Source of the DNA: Hysterangium stoloniferum
Taxonomy: Eukaryota; Basidiomycota; Agaricomycetes; Hysterangiales; Hysterangiaceae
DNA: 64,000 bases
Reading direction: 5' to 3'
Assembly (NCBI GenBank): GCA_015178975.1
Contig: WHVD01000018.1
Location: 952,693-1,016,692, forward strand
Shown: positions 1 to 10,332 of the stretch, piece by piece
Numbering within the stretch: position 1 is the stretch's first letter
Layout of the letters: each line of letters starts with the position of its first letter
The notes under the pieces: generated by a model
What the model saw: only the letters and a program-made list of their open reading frames with translations
Told to the model about the DNA's origin: nothing
The model's database searches: none
Translations under genes and position numbers: made by a program

Positions 1-338
1 ATATCCTAGGTATGTTTCTTCCCCTTTGATTATCTGCTAGTGATGATACTTACTTGACCACTTGTGGTTGTTGTAGATTTTGCCATTTCTAGTCAGTATT
101 AGCTCTCATTTGTGCATTTCAGTATGTTATGGAAGACCAGGGGGAGTAACTTGCTGCCCATGTAAATGTTGCCTCATGTGTAACACATGTTCATGGTTTG
201 AATACATCTGTCTCTGTATCTTGCAATTCTACAAATACTTTGGAGCTCCATCCATGTGGTTCTTCATGCACAGTAACAACAGGCTATGAGTGACTGTATG
301 CTATCCTCTTATCATGTCATTCCCTGATATTTCATTGG
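1..338 (+). other. Left edge of the acceptor-donor array, poorly defined
   Basis: No convincing coding sequence. Loose matches to the AG-NNN-GT pattern seen further right occur here, for example TAG-TCA-GTATTA near 91 and CAG-GCT-ATGAGT near 281, but the spacing is less regular. The array may start outside the window. Confidence 0.3.
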
Positions 339-2165
339 TAGAGTGTGAGTGTCCATACATATGTTGACAATATCTGGAGATTATTGATTCCAGTATCTTG
401 GCCTTTTAGTTTGTGAGTTGATCTTCCTTGTGATTGTCATTGCCTTATCTAACCTAACATCATTGCTTCTCAGTGGAATGTAGGTCTATCTTAGGGAGTG
501 TTATCATTATGTTGATCTCCACTTCTCCCTGCTCACCACAGAAAGTATGTAACACAATTCCACTGCAGTTCACTTTTTCTATCCACAATCATTGAATTAT
601 TATTATGTTTCCATGTGGTGAGTATTTTAGCAAATATGTTTATAATACTGCTCAAGCTATGTAGTTTATCATCCACTGCCCTCTTTTAGATTGTGAGTAT
701 GGCTTCTTCATATTTTTGTTTGGCTTCTGACATATTTGACAGGTAGTAAGCCCTTGCTGTTGTTTCAAGGCTGTATAAGCTTCATCAGGTATATTACCGA
801 TAGGATGTGAGTGTCTGCCCAGTTTTTCATATAATGGCTCATAACTGTTCCTGTAAACTACAATGTGACAGATGGTGAGTCTTTTTGTACTGCATGTTCT
901 TTTAGTGCCTCAATGACTTGTGGATGACTCAGGATGTAAGTGTCATGAATCAAATTTTACTCAATAAAGTTGAATAAACAATCAAAGAATATTCAACAAT
1001 ATTGAATAAAGATGCCTCATTCGATGAAGTATTAATTCACCCTGTTGATGAAGTAAGAGGCTATTACCAGTCACAAGAACTCATGGAAGTGTTTGTCGAA
1101 GAAGTTACGACAAGATAGATTATTAGTATCAGTAATTTACAGATATTTCAACTGACTTCTCTCGCTCCTTTTGTAGTCCTTTTATGCTTTTCTTCATATC
1201 GTTATGACTATGTTATGAACTAATAATGAAATCATACATGATGTCCAAATGAGACATGTCGAAAGAGATTTGATGTTGTTGAATAATGTTCAGGTTTGTC
1301 GAGTCGAATTTGATGTATTGAAGAGTTGTTGAAAGTTACCTTTGAATATTTGTGACAGTTGTGACAGTAAGTATGCACGTCCAATGCACAAATGATTGAT
1401 GCACACTAATAAGAGTATGATCCAACTGGTTTTAAACTGCACAGAAAGTGAGCATACTTATATGGTTATATTGAAGTTAACCTTATATGATTTCCACATT
1501 GTGAAAAGAATGTAAATTCTCTCTGAGTTCTAATTACATACTTCATTCACTCACAGCAATTTTCTGCCTGCTTGGACTTGATAGGCTGTGAGTTGGAATA
1601 TTCTCTGGATTTGGTTACTAAGAAATTCTAATGTTATATTTGTAATGCTCAAACAGGTTGATGTGAGTGTCTCTTCCAAACAACTATAGTATGCTTATTA
1701 AAAACTGTGTTGGAGATAGGCTGTAAGCACTGCCTATCCAAGATTTGGAAACCAGTTCATGATATTTTTTCATCTTACCAACAGACTGTATGTTTTGTCT
1801 GGTTAAATGCATTGTCAAAGTCTGGATAACAATGGTTATGCTCTTTGGTTGTGTGGATTACCTACAGAGAGTGAGTGTATCTGACTCTGTTGCATTTCAT
1901 GGCTAAGTAGGATGTGGACAATTTAGGAGGTTAGTCACATACTCATTGTCATGTATAGATATGTATTGAGTGGTGGATTGATTGGATATAAATCAGAGTG
2001 TATGTGATTTGCTTTTTGTACCAAATTGAAGAAAGGTACTCAATGGAATTTCCATGTGGGATTGCAGGTGGTGAGGATTCCTTGCTTGCTTGTAATCAGA
2101 ATTATTATCACAAACTAAACTGACATCTTGAACAATTGTGAGGGTGATCATTATAGAATGTAAGT
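339..2165 (+). other. Divergent array of intron-like segments separated by 3-nt (or 6-nt) exon-like gaps
   Basis: Seen directly: about 20 sites where a 3' splice-like AG is followed after exactly 3 nt by a 5' splice-like GTGAGT, GTAAGT or GTATGT. The 3-nt gaps start at 342, 410, 542, 690, 743, 804, 872, 933, 1445, 1509, 1585, 1720, 1795, 1868, 1927, 1997, 2068 and 2157. Two gaps are 6 nt (474-479, 1657-1662). All gaps are multiples of three. The segments between them are 50-86 bp, the usual fungal intron size, apart from one of 145 bp that seems to have lost a site near 615. The segment interiors are unrelated to each other. Joined in order the gaps give 22 codons without a stop. Either this is an extreme microexon gene or a decayed form of the tandem repeat at 2166-3870. 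Splicing itself is not shown. Confidence 0.6.
941..1366 (-). mobile_element. Solo LTR, family F (copy F2)
   Basis: The ends are TGTCAT...GTGACA and the 5-bp target duplication GTAAG (936-940 and 1367-1371) is perfect. In reverse complement it matches the right part of the LTR at 17282-17963, including the stretch with ATTCAACAATATTGAATAAAG. It is shorter than that copy (426 bp against 682 bp) and lacks its 19-bp minisatellite. The insertion sits exactly on a GTAAG splice-donor-like site of the surrounding array. Confidence 0.85.
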
Positions 2166-3870
2166 TTTTCTGCCTTCTCTGCCCCTCATGGCTCATTTCC
2201 CTTGGCATGCTCTTCCCAGGATGTGAGTTTCTGACCTTTCCCCCTTCTCTGCCCCTCATGGCTCATCTCCCTTGGCATGCTCTTCCCAGTTTGTGAGTTT
2301 GTGACCTTTTCCTCCTTGTCTGCCCCTCATGACTCATCTCCCTTGGCATGCTCTTCCCAGCTTGTGAGTTTCCAACTTTGTCCTCCTTGTCTGCCCCTCA
2401 TGGCTCATCTCCTTGGCATGCTCTTCCCAGCTTGTGAGTTTCCAACTTTGACCTCCTTGTCTGCCCCTCATGGCTCATCTCCCTTGGCATGCTTTTCCCA
2501 GCCAGTGAGTTTCTGACTTTGTCCTCCTTATCTGCCCTTCACCACTCCTCTCCTTTGGCATGCTCTTCCCAGGGAGTGAGTTTCTGACTTTGTCCTCCTT
2601 GTCTGCCCCTCATGGCTCATCTCCCTTGGCATGCTCTTCCCAGGAAGTGAGTTTCTAACTTTATCTGCCTTGTCTGCCCCTCACCCAGTCTGTAAGTTTC
2701 TAACTTTGTCCTCCTTCTCTGTTACTCATGACTCATCTCCTTTGGCATGCTTTTCCCAGCGAGTGAGTTCTGACTGTGTCCTCCTTCTCTGTCCTCATGA
2801 CTCATCTCCTTTGGCATGCTTTTCCCAATGAGTGGGGTTCTGACTTTGTCCTCCTTGTCTGCCCCTCATGGCTCATCTCCATTGGCATACCCTTCCCAGA
2901 TTGTGAGTTTCTGACTTTGTCCTCATTGTCTGCCTCTCACAGCACATCTCCCTTGGCATGCTCTTCCCAGTTTGTGAGTTTCTGACTTGGTCCTCATCTG
3001 CCCCTCATGGCTCATCTCCATTGGCATGCTCTCCCCAGGAAGTGAGTTTCTGACTTTGTCCTCCTTGTCTGCCCCTCAAGGCTCCTCTCCCTTGGAATGC
3101 TCTTCCCAGTTTGTGAGTTTTCTGACTTTGTCCTCCTTGTCTGCCCCTCATGGCTCATCTCCCTTGGCATGCTCTTCCCAGCTTGTGAGTTTTCTGACTT
3201 TGTGCTCCTTGTCTGCCCCTCATGACTCATCTCCATTGGCATCCTCTTCCCAGTTTTGAGTTTCTGACTTTGTCCTCCTTGTCTACCCCTCATGACTCAT
3301 CTCCCTTGGCATGCTTTTCCCAGTGAGTGAGTTTCTGACTTTGTCCTCCTTGTCTGCCACTCATAGCCCATCTCCCTTGGCATGCTTTTCCCAGCCAGTG
3401 AGTTTCTGACTTTGTCCTCCTTATCTGCCCTTCACCACTCCTCTCCTTTCGCATGCTCTTCCCAGGGAGTGAGTTTCTGACTTTGTCCTCCTTGTCTGCC
3501 CCTCATGGCTCATCTCCCTTGGCATGCTCTTCCCAGGAAGTGAGTTTCTGACTTTGTCTGCCTTGTCTGCCCCTCATGGCTCACGTCCCTTGGCATGCTC
3601 TTTGCAGATTGTGAGTTTCTGACTTTGTCCTCTTTGTCTGCCCCTCATGACTCATCTCCATTGGCATGCTCTTCCCAGTTTGTGAGATTCTGACTTTGTC
3701 TGCCTTATCTGCCCCTCACAGCTCATGTCCCTTGGCATGCTCTTCCCAGCCTGTGAGTTTCTGACTTTGTCCTCCTTGTCTGCCTCTCATGACTCATCTC
3801 CTTCGGCATACTTTTCTCAGCCAGTGAGTTTCTGACTTTGTCCTCCTTGTCTGCCCCTCATGGCTCATCT
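2166..3870 (+). repeat. 70-71 bp minisatellite, about 24 units, each with one CAG-NNN-GTGAGT site
   Basis: Tandem units of 70-71 bp (one of about 45 bp near 2650-2692) share a core with TGCCCCTCATGGCTCATCTC, then CTTCCCAG, three variable bases and GTGAGTTTCTGACTTTG. The variable triplets in order begin GAT, TTT, CTT, CTT, CCA, GGA, GAA, TCT, CGA and later include ATT, TTT, GAA, TTT, CTT, TGA, CCA, GGA, GAA, ATT, TTT, CCT, CCA. Two units (near 2830 and 3254) have lost the pattern. The CCA-GGA-GAA block occurs twice, 891 bp apart (2502-2646 and 3395-3539), with the same diagnostic CCTTATCTGCCCTTCACCAC variant, so multi-unit blocks have been copied. Short open frames here only reflect the repeat. 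Confidence 0.9.
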
Positions 3871-4520
3871 CCATTTCCATTGGCACCATTCATTGTCTAC
3901 ACTTTTAACAATATCTTGCATGATGGTGCCACACACCTTACTGAACTTACAGATATCTTGGCACATATTGTGAGGTCCATATGCCATATGCATAAACTGT
4001 CTCTGGATGAACTGTGTGCACTTCAATTGTACCTTCAGTTTTGGATACAACCATGTGTCCCTTCTTCTGATTCTCACCTCTTGGTGAATTGAACTGTATT
4101 GCCAGAGCCTATTGCAATAAGCCATCGAACTTTCATGTCATCTTTTCATCAAGATCCATGATTTGAGAATATTTCGAGGTTCAATGACAATATACCAACA
4201 GCAGATATATCCACTTCTATCGAAACAAGGAAGTATCTGTGTATTAGACCTAGTGGTCAAGCCCCTCTTACAGTCTTGCAGATGTGGTGTTAAAGGTACA
4301 AACATTGGTATGCCAGTGGTTAATATTCCAAGACATCAAACCATTAGACCATGGTCTGTGGGAGGATGTGTTCATACTTCCGATCAATCCAGTAAAGGGG
4401 TCAAAGTTGCAATTTGCAGAATATATTATTTTGCATGGCAGGTCCTTCCCAAGGGGTACAACACTGGAAACAACCCCCACTTCAAAAATCTAAAGGACCT
4501 TAGTAGAAGCTTGTAAACTC
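3871..4520 (+). pseudogene. Decayed coding sequence of unknown family
   Basis: Beyond the last array unit the plus strand reads as a protein-like frame for about 75 codons (to 4089), meets a TGA, and continues in the same frame with another TGA near 4159. A further open run in a shifted frame covers about 4250-4493. The residue make-up (hydrophobic helices, few low-complexity runs) looks more like real protein than the surrounding DNA, but I recognise no family. The minus strand also has open runs, so strand choice is uncertain. It could be a host gene remnant linked to the array or an old transposon. Confidence 0.35.
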
Positions 4521-7500
4521 CCTTGATCATCAATTGGCTCCTTAGAAGAGTTAGAGTTGTTAAAGATCCACAAGGTGGGTGGGGATAAAGCCTCCCTTCA
4601 GTAATATGGATATGGACATGAATGTCACGGAAGTGAATCACTCGTCATCCTTTGGATATATCACTGAAAGTAAGCATGATATTTGGGAGGATTTATTGAT
4701 AATCATTCTGAAAATATGAGGTGAAGATACTTTTTTTTGACCGGTCTGTATAATAGTTCTAACAGGGTTTAGCTTACGGAACCCAAATATGTGCTATAAA
4801 GATGCTAGAAGATTGAATTTGGTATTACAGAGCAGCAACTTGACTAATTATAACCAATTTGGCTGCTCATTTGTTTCTGGTATGGGAAAAAAGGTTTCTC
4901 ATGTCAAGAAGACAATTGACAGTGTTGAAACTACCAGTCAGGCCTAGAGCCGGAATAATAAAGAGGCGCAAGCGTCACCCTACACAACGGGCTGCAGACA
5001 TTGGCCAAAAAAAGTAGAAGTACTTAAAAATGAGTAAATTGTGTTAATTCCGATTTCTTTCGTGGTTTTCTGGAAGTCTAGGTATTTTCAAGCCATTTTG
5101 TATTCGTCAAGTATTTCTTTTGTCCAAAAAATATTCTCCCTATATCATACAAATCATAACATCATATAAATTTCATTTGATTATTACCCAGATAAATAAA
5201 TAAGTATTTCTTTCGATTTTTCCTTTGCCAGGTACGCGCCCGCGCCGGCTTCCGATCCGAAGTCCGACCTGTCGTGGGACACTCAAAAGTTCCAAGCCCT
5301 CTTAGTATTGTATTTGTGCAGCGGTTAACACTTAATTCCTTGGTCTGCCCTTACCATTGCAATATATACAAAGGATTTTATTTTAAACCATTCTGACATC
5401 CATGGAATACACTCGAACATACTGGAATATATATATATATACTTAACATAGCTTTAGTAACACTTTTGTAATCATTTGATTTATGAGATCCATGGTGAGT
5501 AATTCGTTTGTAAGTCGATTAAATATCTTTATCTTCTACCGTGGCCTGCGCAGGTCCCCAGTAATTGTACTCAGACTGAATAATGTGGCAGTCTAGTTTA
5601 TCACGCATGGTGTGATTAATTTTAACTAACAGGGTGTTTAGGATGATTTATCGGACATCGAAAACTTTACTTGACGGGATGAAATTTATGTAATATGGTA
5701 TTGTAAGAAACGGTAGAACATTCCATAGCTCAAGAATCTCTTTGGGGAACTGTCTAGTAGTGCTTTCATGGTGCGGCGAAGGCTCACTCACATTAAGGAT
5801 ACTTAATAACAGCTTTAAGGTCTCGAGTCATTTAAGTAAGCTCCTCTCTGAGTGATTGATGTGAAGTTTCATTTTGCGCTTTCATGATTACGGATCTATC
5901 ATGTTCGCCATGGTTGTGGTGGCAAGTGAGTTGCTGCGCCTGTCAGTGGCAATGTGGCAGCGCAGTTGTTGGGCGAGGCCCCCGTCGACTCCATCATACG
6001 TTTATGCCAGGAAAAGGCTCAAGGCATTGCTGGATGTCTCGAAGTTATCCCGCTCATATGGTATTCTGTGCACATGGAAATTAGATGTCATAGCTTAGAT
6101 ACAATAGGAGTGAGCCCTAAATATCGATGTTACGTGTGTTTCATCATCCAGTGGCCACATTTGTTCCAAAGTATATCTAGAATGAAGTGAAAACTTAAAA
6201 TATTGACCTCTGTTATCGGAAATTTGCGAGAGAAGTCTGAGGCGCTATTGATGTTATCTGTTATCCCGCACGGGCACTCATTAGTGTTCAGATATCTTTG
6301 AAATTCGGGGACAGTCAGCATAGCTCACACGTTCCTGATTTGAGCGGGACCGAATCAACGAAGCATGATGATTATAAATCAACGTTTATGACTGAGATGG
6401 CTTATCGGAAATCTCAGGCTGTGTTCTCCAGACAGAACAATAGGCCAATTTATATAAGAGTCATAATTAGGCTTAGTGCCGAGCCCGAGCGCCATGGGGC
6501 AGACAACTGCCACATTGACATAGTCACGTTGACCCCAGCAAAACGCCAGGATTGAGCGTCTTCAGGGGCTCGTTGTATTATCCTCTAGCGACATATGGAC
6601 CTAAGCAGGATGTGCAAGACCAACCACATTTGGGATCCTGTAATAGCCCCAGAGTGCTTCGAGTGACAAAAGTGATCCTTGAAAAGTAAGTATATTATCT
6701 TTGGCGCTATCGGCATCACAAATACAGTCTCGTCGCACTGTATGTGGCTATATGAGATTGGCCATGGCTAGGAATTTCGCGTTTCCTTCCTTTATCCTTG
6801 TCCGAACACGATCCACACCTCTCAAAGACACAGCATTTGCCTAACTTCAACGGAGTATCGTTCTCGCCGGTAGCCTTAGGCTTGTTGGGAGATATGCCGA
6901 TGATCAGTATGCGGAGCTTAAACACAGCAATGATATGCCAAGGTGGCCGGGATGTAGTTAGTTCTTAGCATCTTGCAGATGAGATATATTCTGTACAAGT
7001 AATGTCTGCATTAAGAAGTTACTGCCTTGGATTTAATGAGGTATGGTATACCCGTTGTAGCCAAGAGCGACGCAGATATTTGAATGCTCTACGAATAGCT
7101 TCTGGTTACCCCTGGACGACTCGGAGATGCGCAGCCAAGCCAAGCAGATGCGTAACTGGAGAGAGAACGTGTAATAGATCACATAAACAATATGGCAGCA
7201 AGGAAGCACCTGTCAAAGCATTAATGGATTAAAGCGAAGTAGTCGCTCCACGTAGTGCCTAATTTCTTATGACCACGTAGATCGACCCATTTATGGCTAA
7301 GATACGAAATTGACAACGCCACACATTCCAAGTGTTGCGAGTCGGACTGGATGTCAGTTTGTTCCAGGTTCGAGTCAGCCCACTATGGAGCGGCATAAAG
7401 GAGAGTACAGCATTTACTATGTACACCTTGCAATCCGGGAGTGGTGGGATTCCACGTTCCTTTGTGTTGGTAGCGTGTTTCTAGAAACTGAAAGAATTTT

Positions 7501-7844
7501 GTAGAAAGCAGGGAACAATGGGAAAACGGACCAATGGAGATGGTGCCAAAATACTCACGCTCACAGGCTTCGTGGCAAATAGGCACCTACAGATATATTT
7601 TACGCTAAATGATTTGAAAGTATATAATGCACAGAAACTCTGAGGGGACGTCGGTCAAGTAACTTAGCATTCCAGATCAGTCTACACTGATGTTATTTTA
7701 TTTATAGCTGTACAGAAGACAGTAAATGGTTACAACCCAAAAAAAAAAACAAAAGAAATATCGCAGATAAATATGGCAGTATCGTATAAAGAACCCTTGA
7801 TTCCCCAAATAGCGACGCAGGCAATAAATAATGGGCCAACTACA
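4521..7844. other. No gene recognised; composition changes near 5.2 kb
   Basis: 4521-5220 is AT-rich and poor in CpG. From about 5230 (GTACGCGCCCGCGCCGG) to the right, CpG is common. Open frames are all under 90 codons, overlap each other on both strands and show no domain, splice pattern or repeat I can support. Only short homopolymer tracts, such as an A-run near 7739, stand out. Confidence 0.5.
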
Positions 7845-8940
7845 TTACCGTGCGGCCTCGCTCAAGCGCTCCCACTCTTCATCGCTCAGGGCATTGCGAT
7901 TACCATGCAAGCCCGATTCGTCAAGATCCTCGGACATGTCATCGAGGGAGGAACTATCAGATGATTCGAATGATCCATCGGAATGGCTATCTGCAAATGC
8001 ATCGCCCGCATCAAACACAGTGTGATCAACGCGATGGGTCCGGGGATACTCCTCTGCGGTGGCGGAAAATATTTCTGAATGGGCTATATCGGAGAAGGAT
8101 GCGTCAGATACCAATCCACCAGGCCCCGACATAGCATCTGTAAATGGTGTTCCCATGCGAGAAATATCCTCGCTGGTTATCGAAGAAGTGACTCCGGAGT
8201 TAAGTTCAGAGCCTGACGGCGCCCGATGATCAGGAGAAATAAAATGTGTATTTGACAGAACCGGTGAATGAAAGGGATTTTGAGATGTATCTTCGCCAAA
8301 GGGGGACTCCGCAGCCTGGAGGATCGTATTGCTGTTTTGTGAGGGCATCTCGGGGGAGATGGTGCCAGGCAATGGCAATGGCAACGGCATATTGGTCGTT
8401 GGCAAAGTTGGCTCATTTTCAGATCTAGATGGTGAATGGGAGGTAGAGTCCGGGGAAAGAGTGGTGAAGGGGATAAAGCTGTTGGGCTGAAATAGGGGGC
8501 TAAGCAAATCATAGAATGCCCATTGATAGTTGATTACTCACCTTTTCAATCAATATGGACTCATCTGAACTTCTCAAAGCTGGATTTCTCCGCCTCAAAG
8601 ATGTCTCTTCACCAGGGGTGTTGATCCCTCTGTCTATAAGCGGTTCGAGCTCTACGCTCGCTTTATCGACCGTACGGGAGCTTTCCCCTTCATCGTCATC
8701 TATGTTTTTATGCGGCGCGGCCCTCTTCCGGCGTCTTTCTTTTCGAAAAGCTGCATAAGTTGATGTCCATGCCTCAAGCTTAGGTGCGACATGTGGATCG
8801 TAAACGAACTTGACGAGATAGAAACATTGTAAGGTAGTATCAGGAAAGATAGAAGATTAGAAACATACTTCCTTGAATGCTACACCAGCCACTGCAACAC
8901 CAACGACAGCCACCACAACGTATAGAACAGGACCAGGCAT
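7845..8940 (-). CDS. Hypothetical protein with N-terminal membrane anchor, three exons
   Basis: My model joins exons 8869-8940, 8542-8808 and 7845-8486 (minus strand). The introns are 60 bp (GTATGT...AAG) and 55 bp (GTGAGT...CAG), both in phase 0, and the product is 326 aa. Residues 5-22 are a hydrophobic segment rich in V, A and G right after the start, so a signal anchor is likely. It is followed by a tract rich in R and K (about residues 45-52), which suggests the bulk faces the cytosol. The rest is rich in Ser, Pro, Asp and Glu with no catalytic motif, probably disordered, ending in an acidic helix-like tail. The start was chosen because the anchor begins there and no upstream ATG extends it. 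Fungi have many conserved proteins of this layout; I know no assigned function. It lies 641 bp from the stop of the zinc-finger gene, on the same strand. No frame damage is seen. Confidence 0.75.
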
Positions 8941-9581
8941 ATTGAGCTCTTCGGACTCTTGAGAGATTAGAAATCGACTGACGTTAGGTGATTAGTAATT
9001 ACGGATCGCGCCGGGAGCTGCCGCACTTCGGCAAAGAAGTTATAAGTAATTAAAGTAAAGCGAAGCTACAAAGGAAAGGAGCAAGAAATACGCAAAACAT
9101 ATTTTCCCAATTGAAAGGTTATTCAAGAGGACGCACAGAAGAAAGATATAAAACTAGATTGGTAAACATAACTGCGGCAGCGCAACGCCGCAGTGGCGGA
9201 ACAACCCGGCAAGTACATATCATGTGATACCCAATGTCAGCAAGTGAATGTTTATCACAGAACATTGGTTGAAATTCAGTATTCGTTATGGTGCATGTTG
9301 ATCTTACAGTAAATAGATACTGACATCGTTCTAGCCGAGTCACAGAAAATTCATAAGATACATATGAAACATAGGAAGAATCCAAGCAATACAAAATGAC
9401 GAGTAAGCATGGTAGCAATACCTCGGGCACGAACGTAACAATACAGTTGAATGAATATATGACAATCAAAAGGGATATGGCGAAAATACACATAAGAAGT
9501 TGTGATTGTGATATCTCATTGCGCCCGAAATGCCATAGAGGGTTGAAAATAAGGGAGTTTGTGAATCAGCCTGAGTGCCAC
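8941..9581. promoter_or_regulatory. Intergenic region between the two minus-strand host genes
   Basis: It contains the 3' flank of the zinc-finger gene and presumably the promoter of the membrane-anchored gene. I see no clear TATA box, repeat or RNA gene. The small open frames here overlap on both strands and lack support. Confidence 0.3.
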
Positions 9582-10332
9582 CTAGATGTCAGTCTGAGGT
9601 TGACTCATCGCACGGTATCTCTTATTGTGGACTTTCGCGTGCTGCCGCATATTATCCACCCTATTAAACATCAAATGGCATTTTGGACATGGGATATCTG
9701 AAGGGATTGAGATTTTTAACCGACAACCGAAAAGAAGACATACCTTTGGAGTTTACATGAACTCCGCTGACATGGCGCCGCAAGTGATCATTTCTGTGGA
9801 AGCATTGTCCACAAATGTGGCAGGCGAACCGTCGATAGTTGGATCTAACACTCTGGCCAGCTCGGAGCTCATTAGCGGTGGGAACACGTCGACCAGGACG
9901 CTTCTTTCCTTCCGTTGAACTGCGTTTCGTCGTCTCTTCTCCGATATCCAACGTGCCATCGACCATTATCTCTGGTACCACTTCAAAGCATTCATGGTTC
10001 AGCCGTGGCTGCTCTTCCACCAGCCGTTCCCCACAGTACGACACGGGAAAATCTTCCTCAAATACCGTAGGTAGGCTAGAGGGAAGACTGGAAGGAGTTG
10101 TAGAAGGCGTTGAAAGCGGAGAGTGCCCCACTGGAATTGTCAAGTCACCTTTTTGTCGATTTGAGCCACTGCCAAAATACCATTGGAATAACGCACCAGC
10201 CATCAAAAGATAACTATTATAATATTGCGTGTCGTCGAAGGGTGATGTGACATTTAGGTAAACCACGTTTGGGAAATGCATATCCGAGTCGTCGAATGGA
10301 TTGGTGCAAGAAAAATCGTTCGCTGGGTGCAT
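9582..10332 (-). CDS. C2H2 zinc-finger protein, two fingers, two exons
   Basis: Exon 1 is 9744-10332 and exon 2 is 9582-9697. The 46-bp intron (GTATGT...TTCAG) is needed to complete the second finger. The product is 234 aa. Finger 1 (about residues 168-190) has C-x2-C, then H-x4-H (HVSGVH); finger 2 (about residues 200-222) has CPKC and HAKVH. Both fingers sit at the C-terminus, preceded by a basic stretch with KKRPGRR. The N-terminal two thirds are acidic and Ser/Pro/Thr-rich, as in fungal transcription factors whose C-terminal C2H2 pair binds DNA. Reading through the intron would replace finger 2 with an unrelated tail, so the splice is well supported. A nuclear DNA-binding regulator is likely; targets are unknown. 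Confidence 0.85.

Noticed and set aside
1901-1916. TAG-GAT-GTGGAC as a further array site
   Set aside because: It would create a 40-bp segment and a poor donor; the sites at 1868 and 1927 give a better 56-bp spacing.
2277-3259. Open frames of 66-93 codons rich in Ser, Leu and Pro on both strands
   Set aside because: They arise from the 70-bp tandem repeat, which has few stops; the unit is not a multiple of 3, so no frame is kept.
2166-3870. CRISPR-like array (repeats with variable spacers)
   Set aside because: The conserved part is about 67 bp and the variable part only 3 bp, the context is eukaryotic, and there are no cas genes.
7365-7385. GGTTCGAGTC resembles a tRNA T-arm
   Set aside because: The bases on either side do not form a 5-bp T stem, and no D-arm, anticodon arm or acceptor stem can be drawn upstream.
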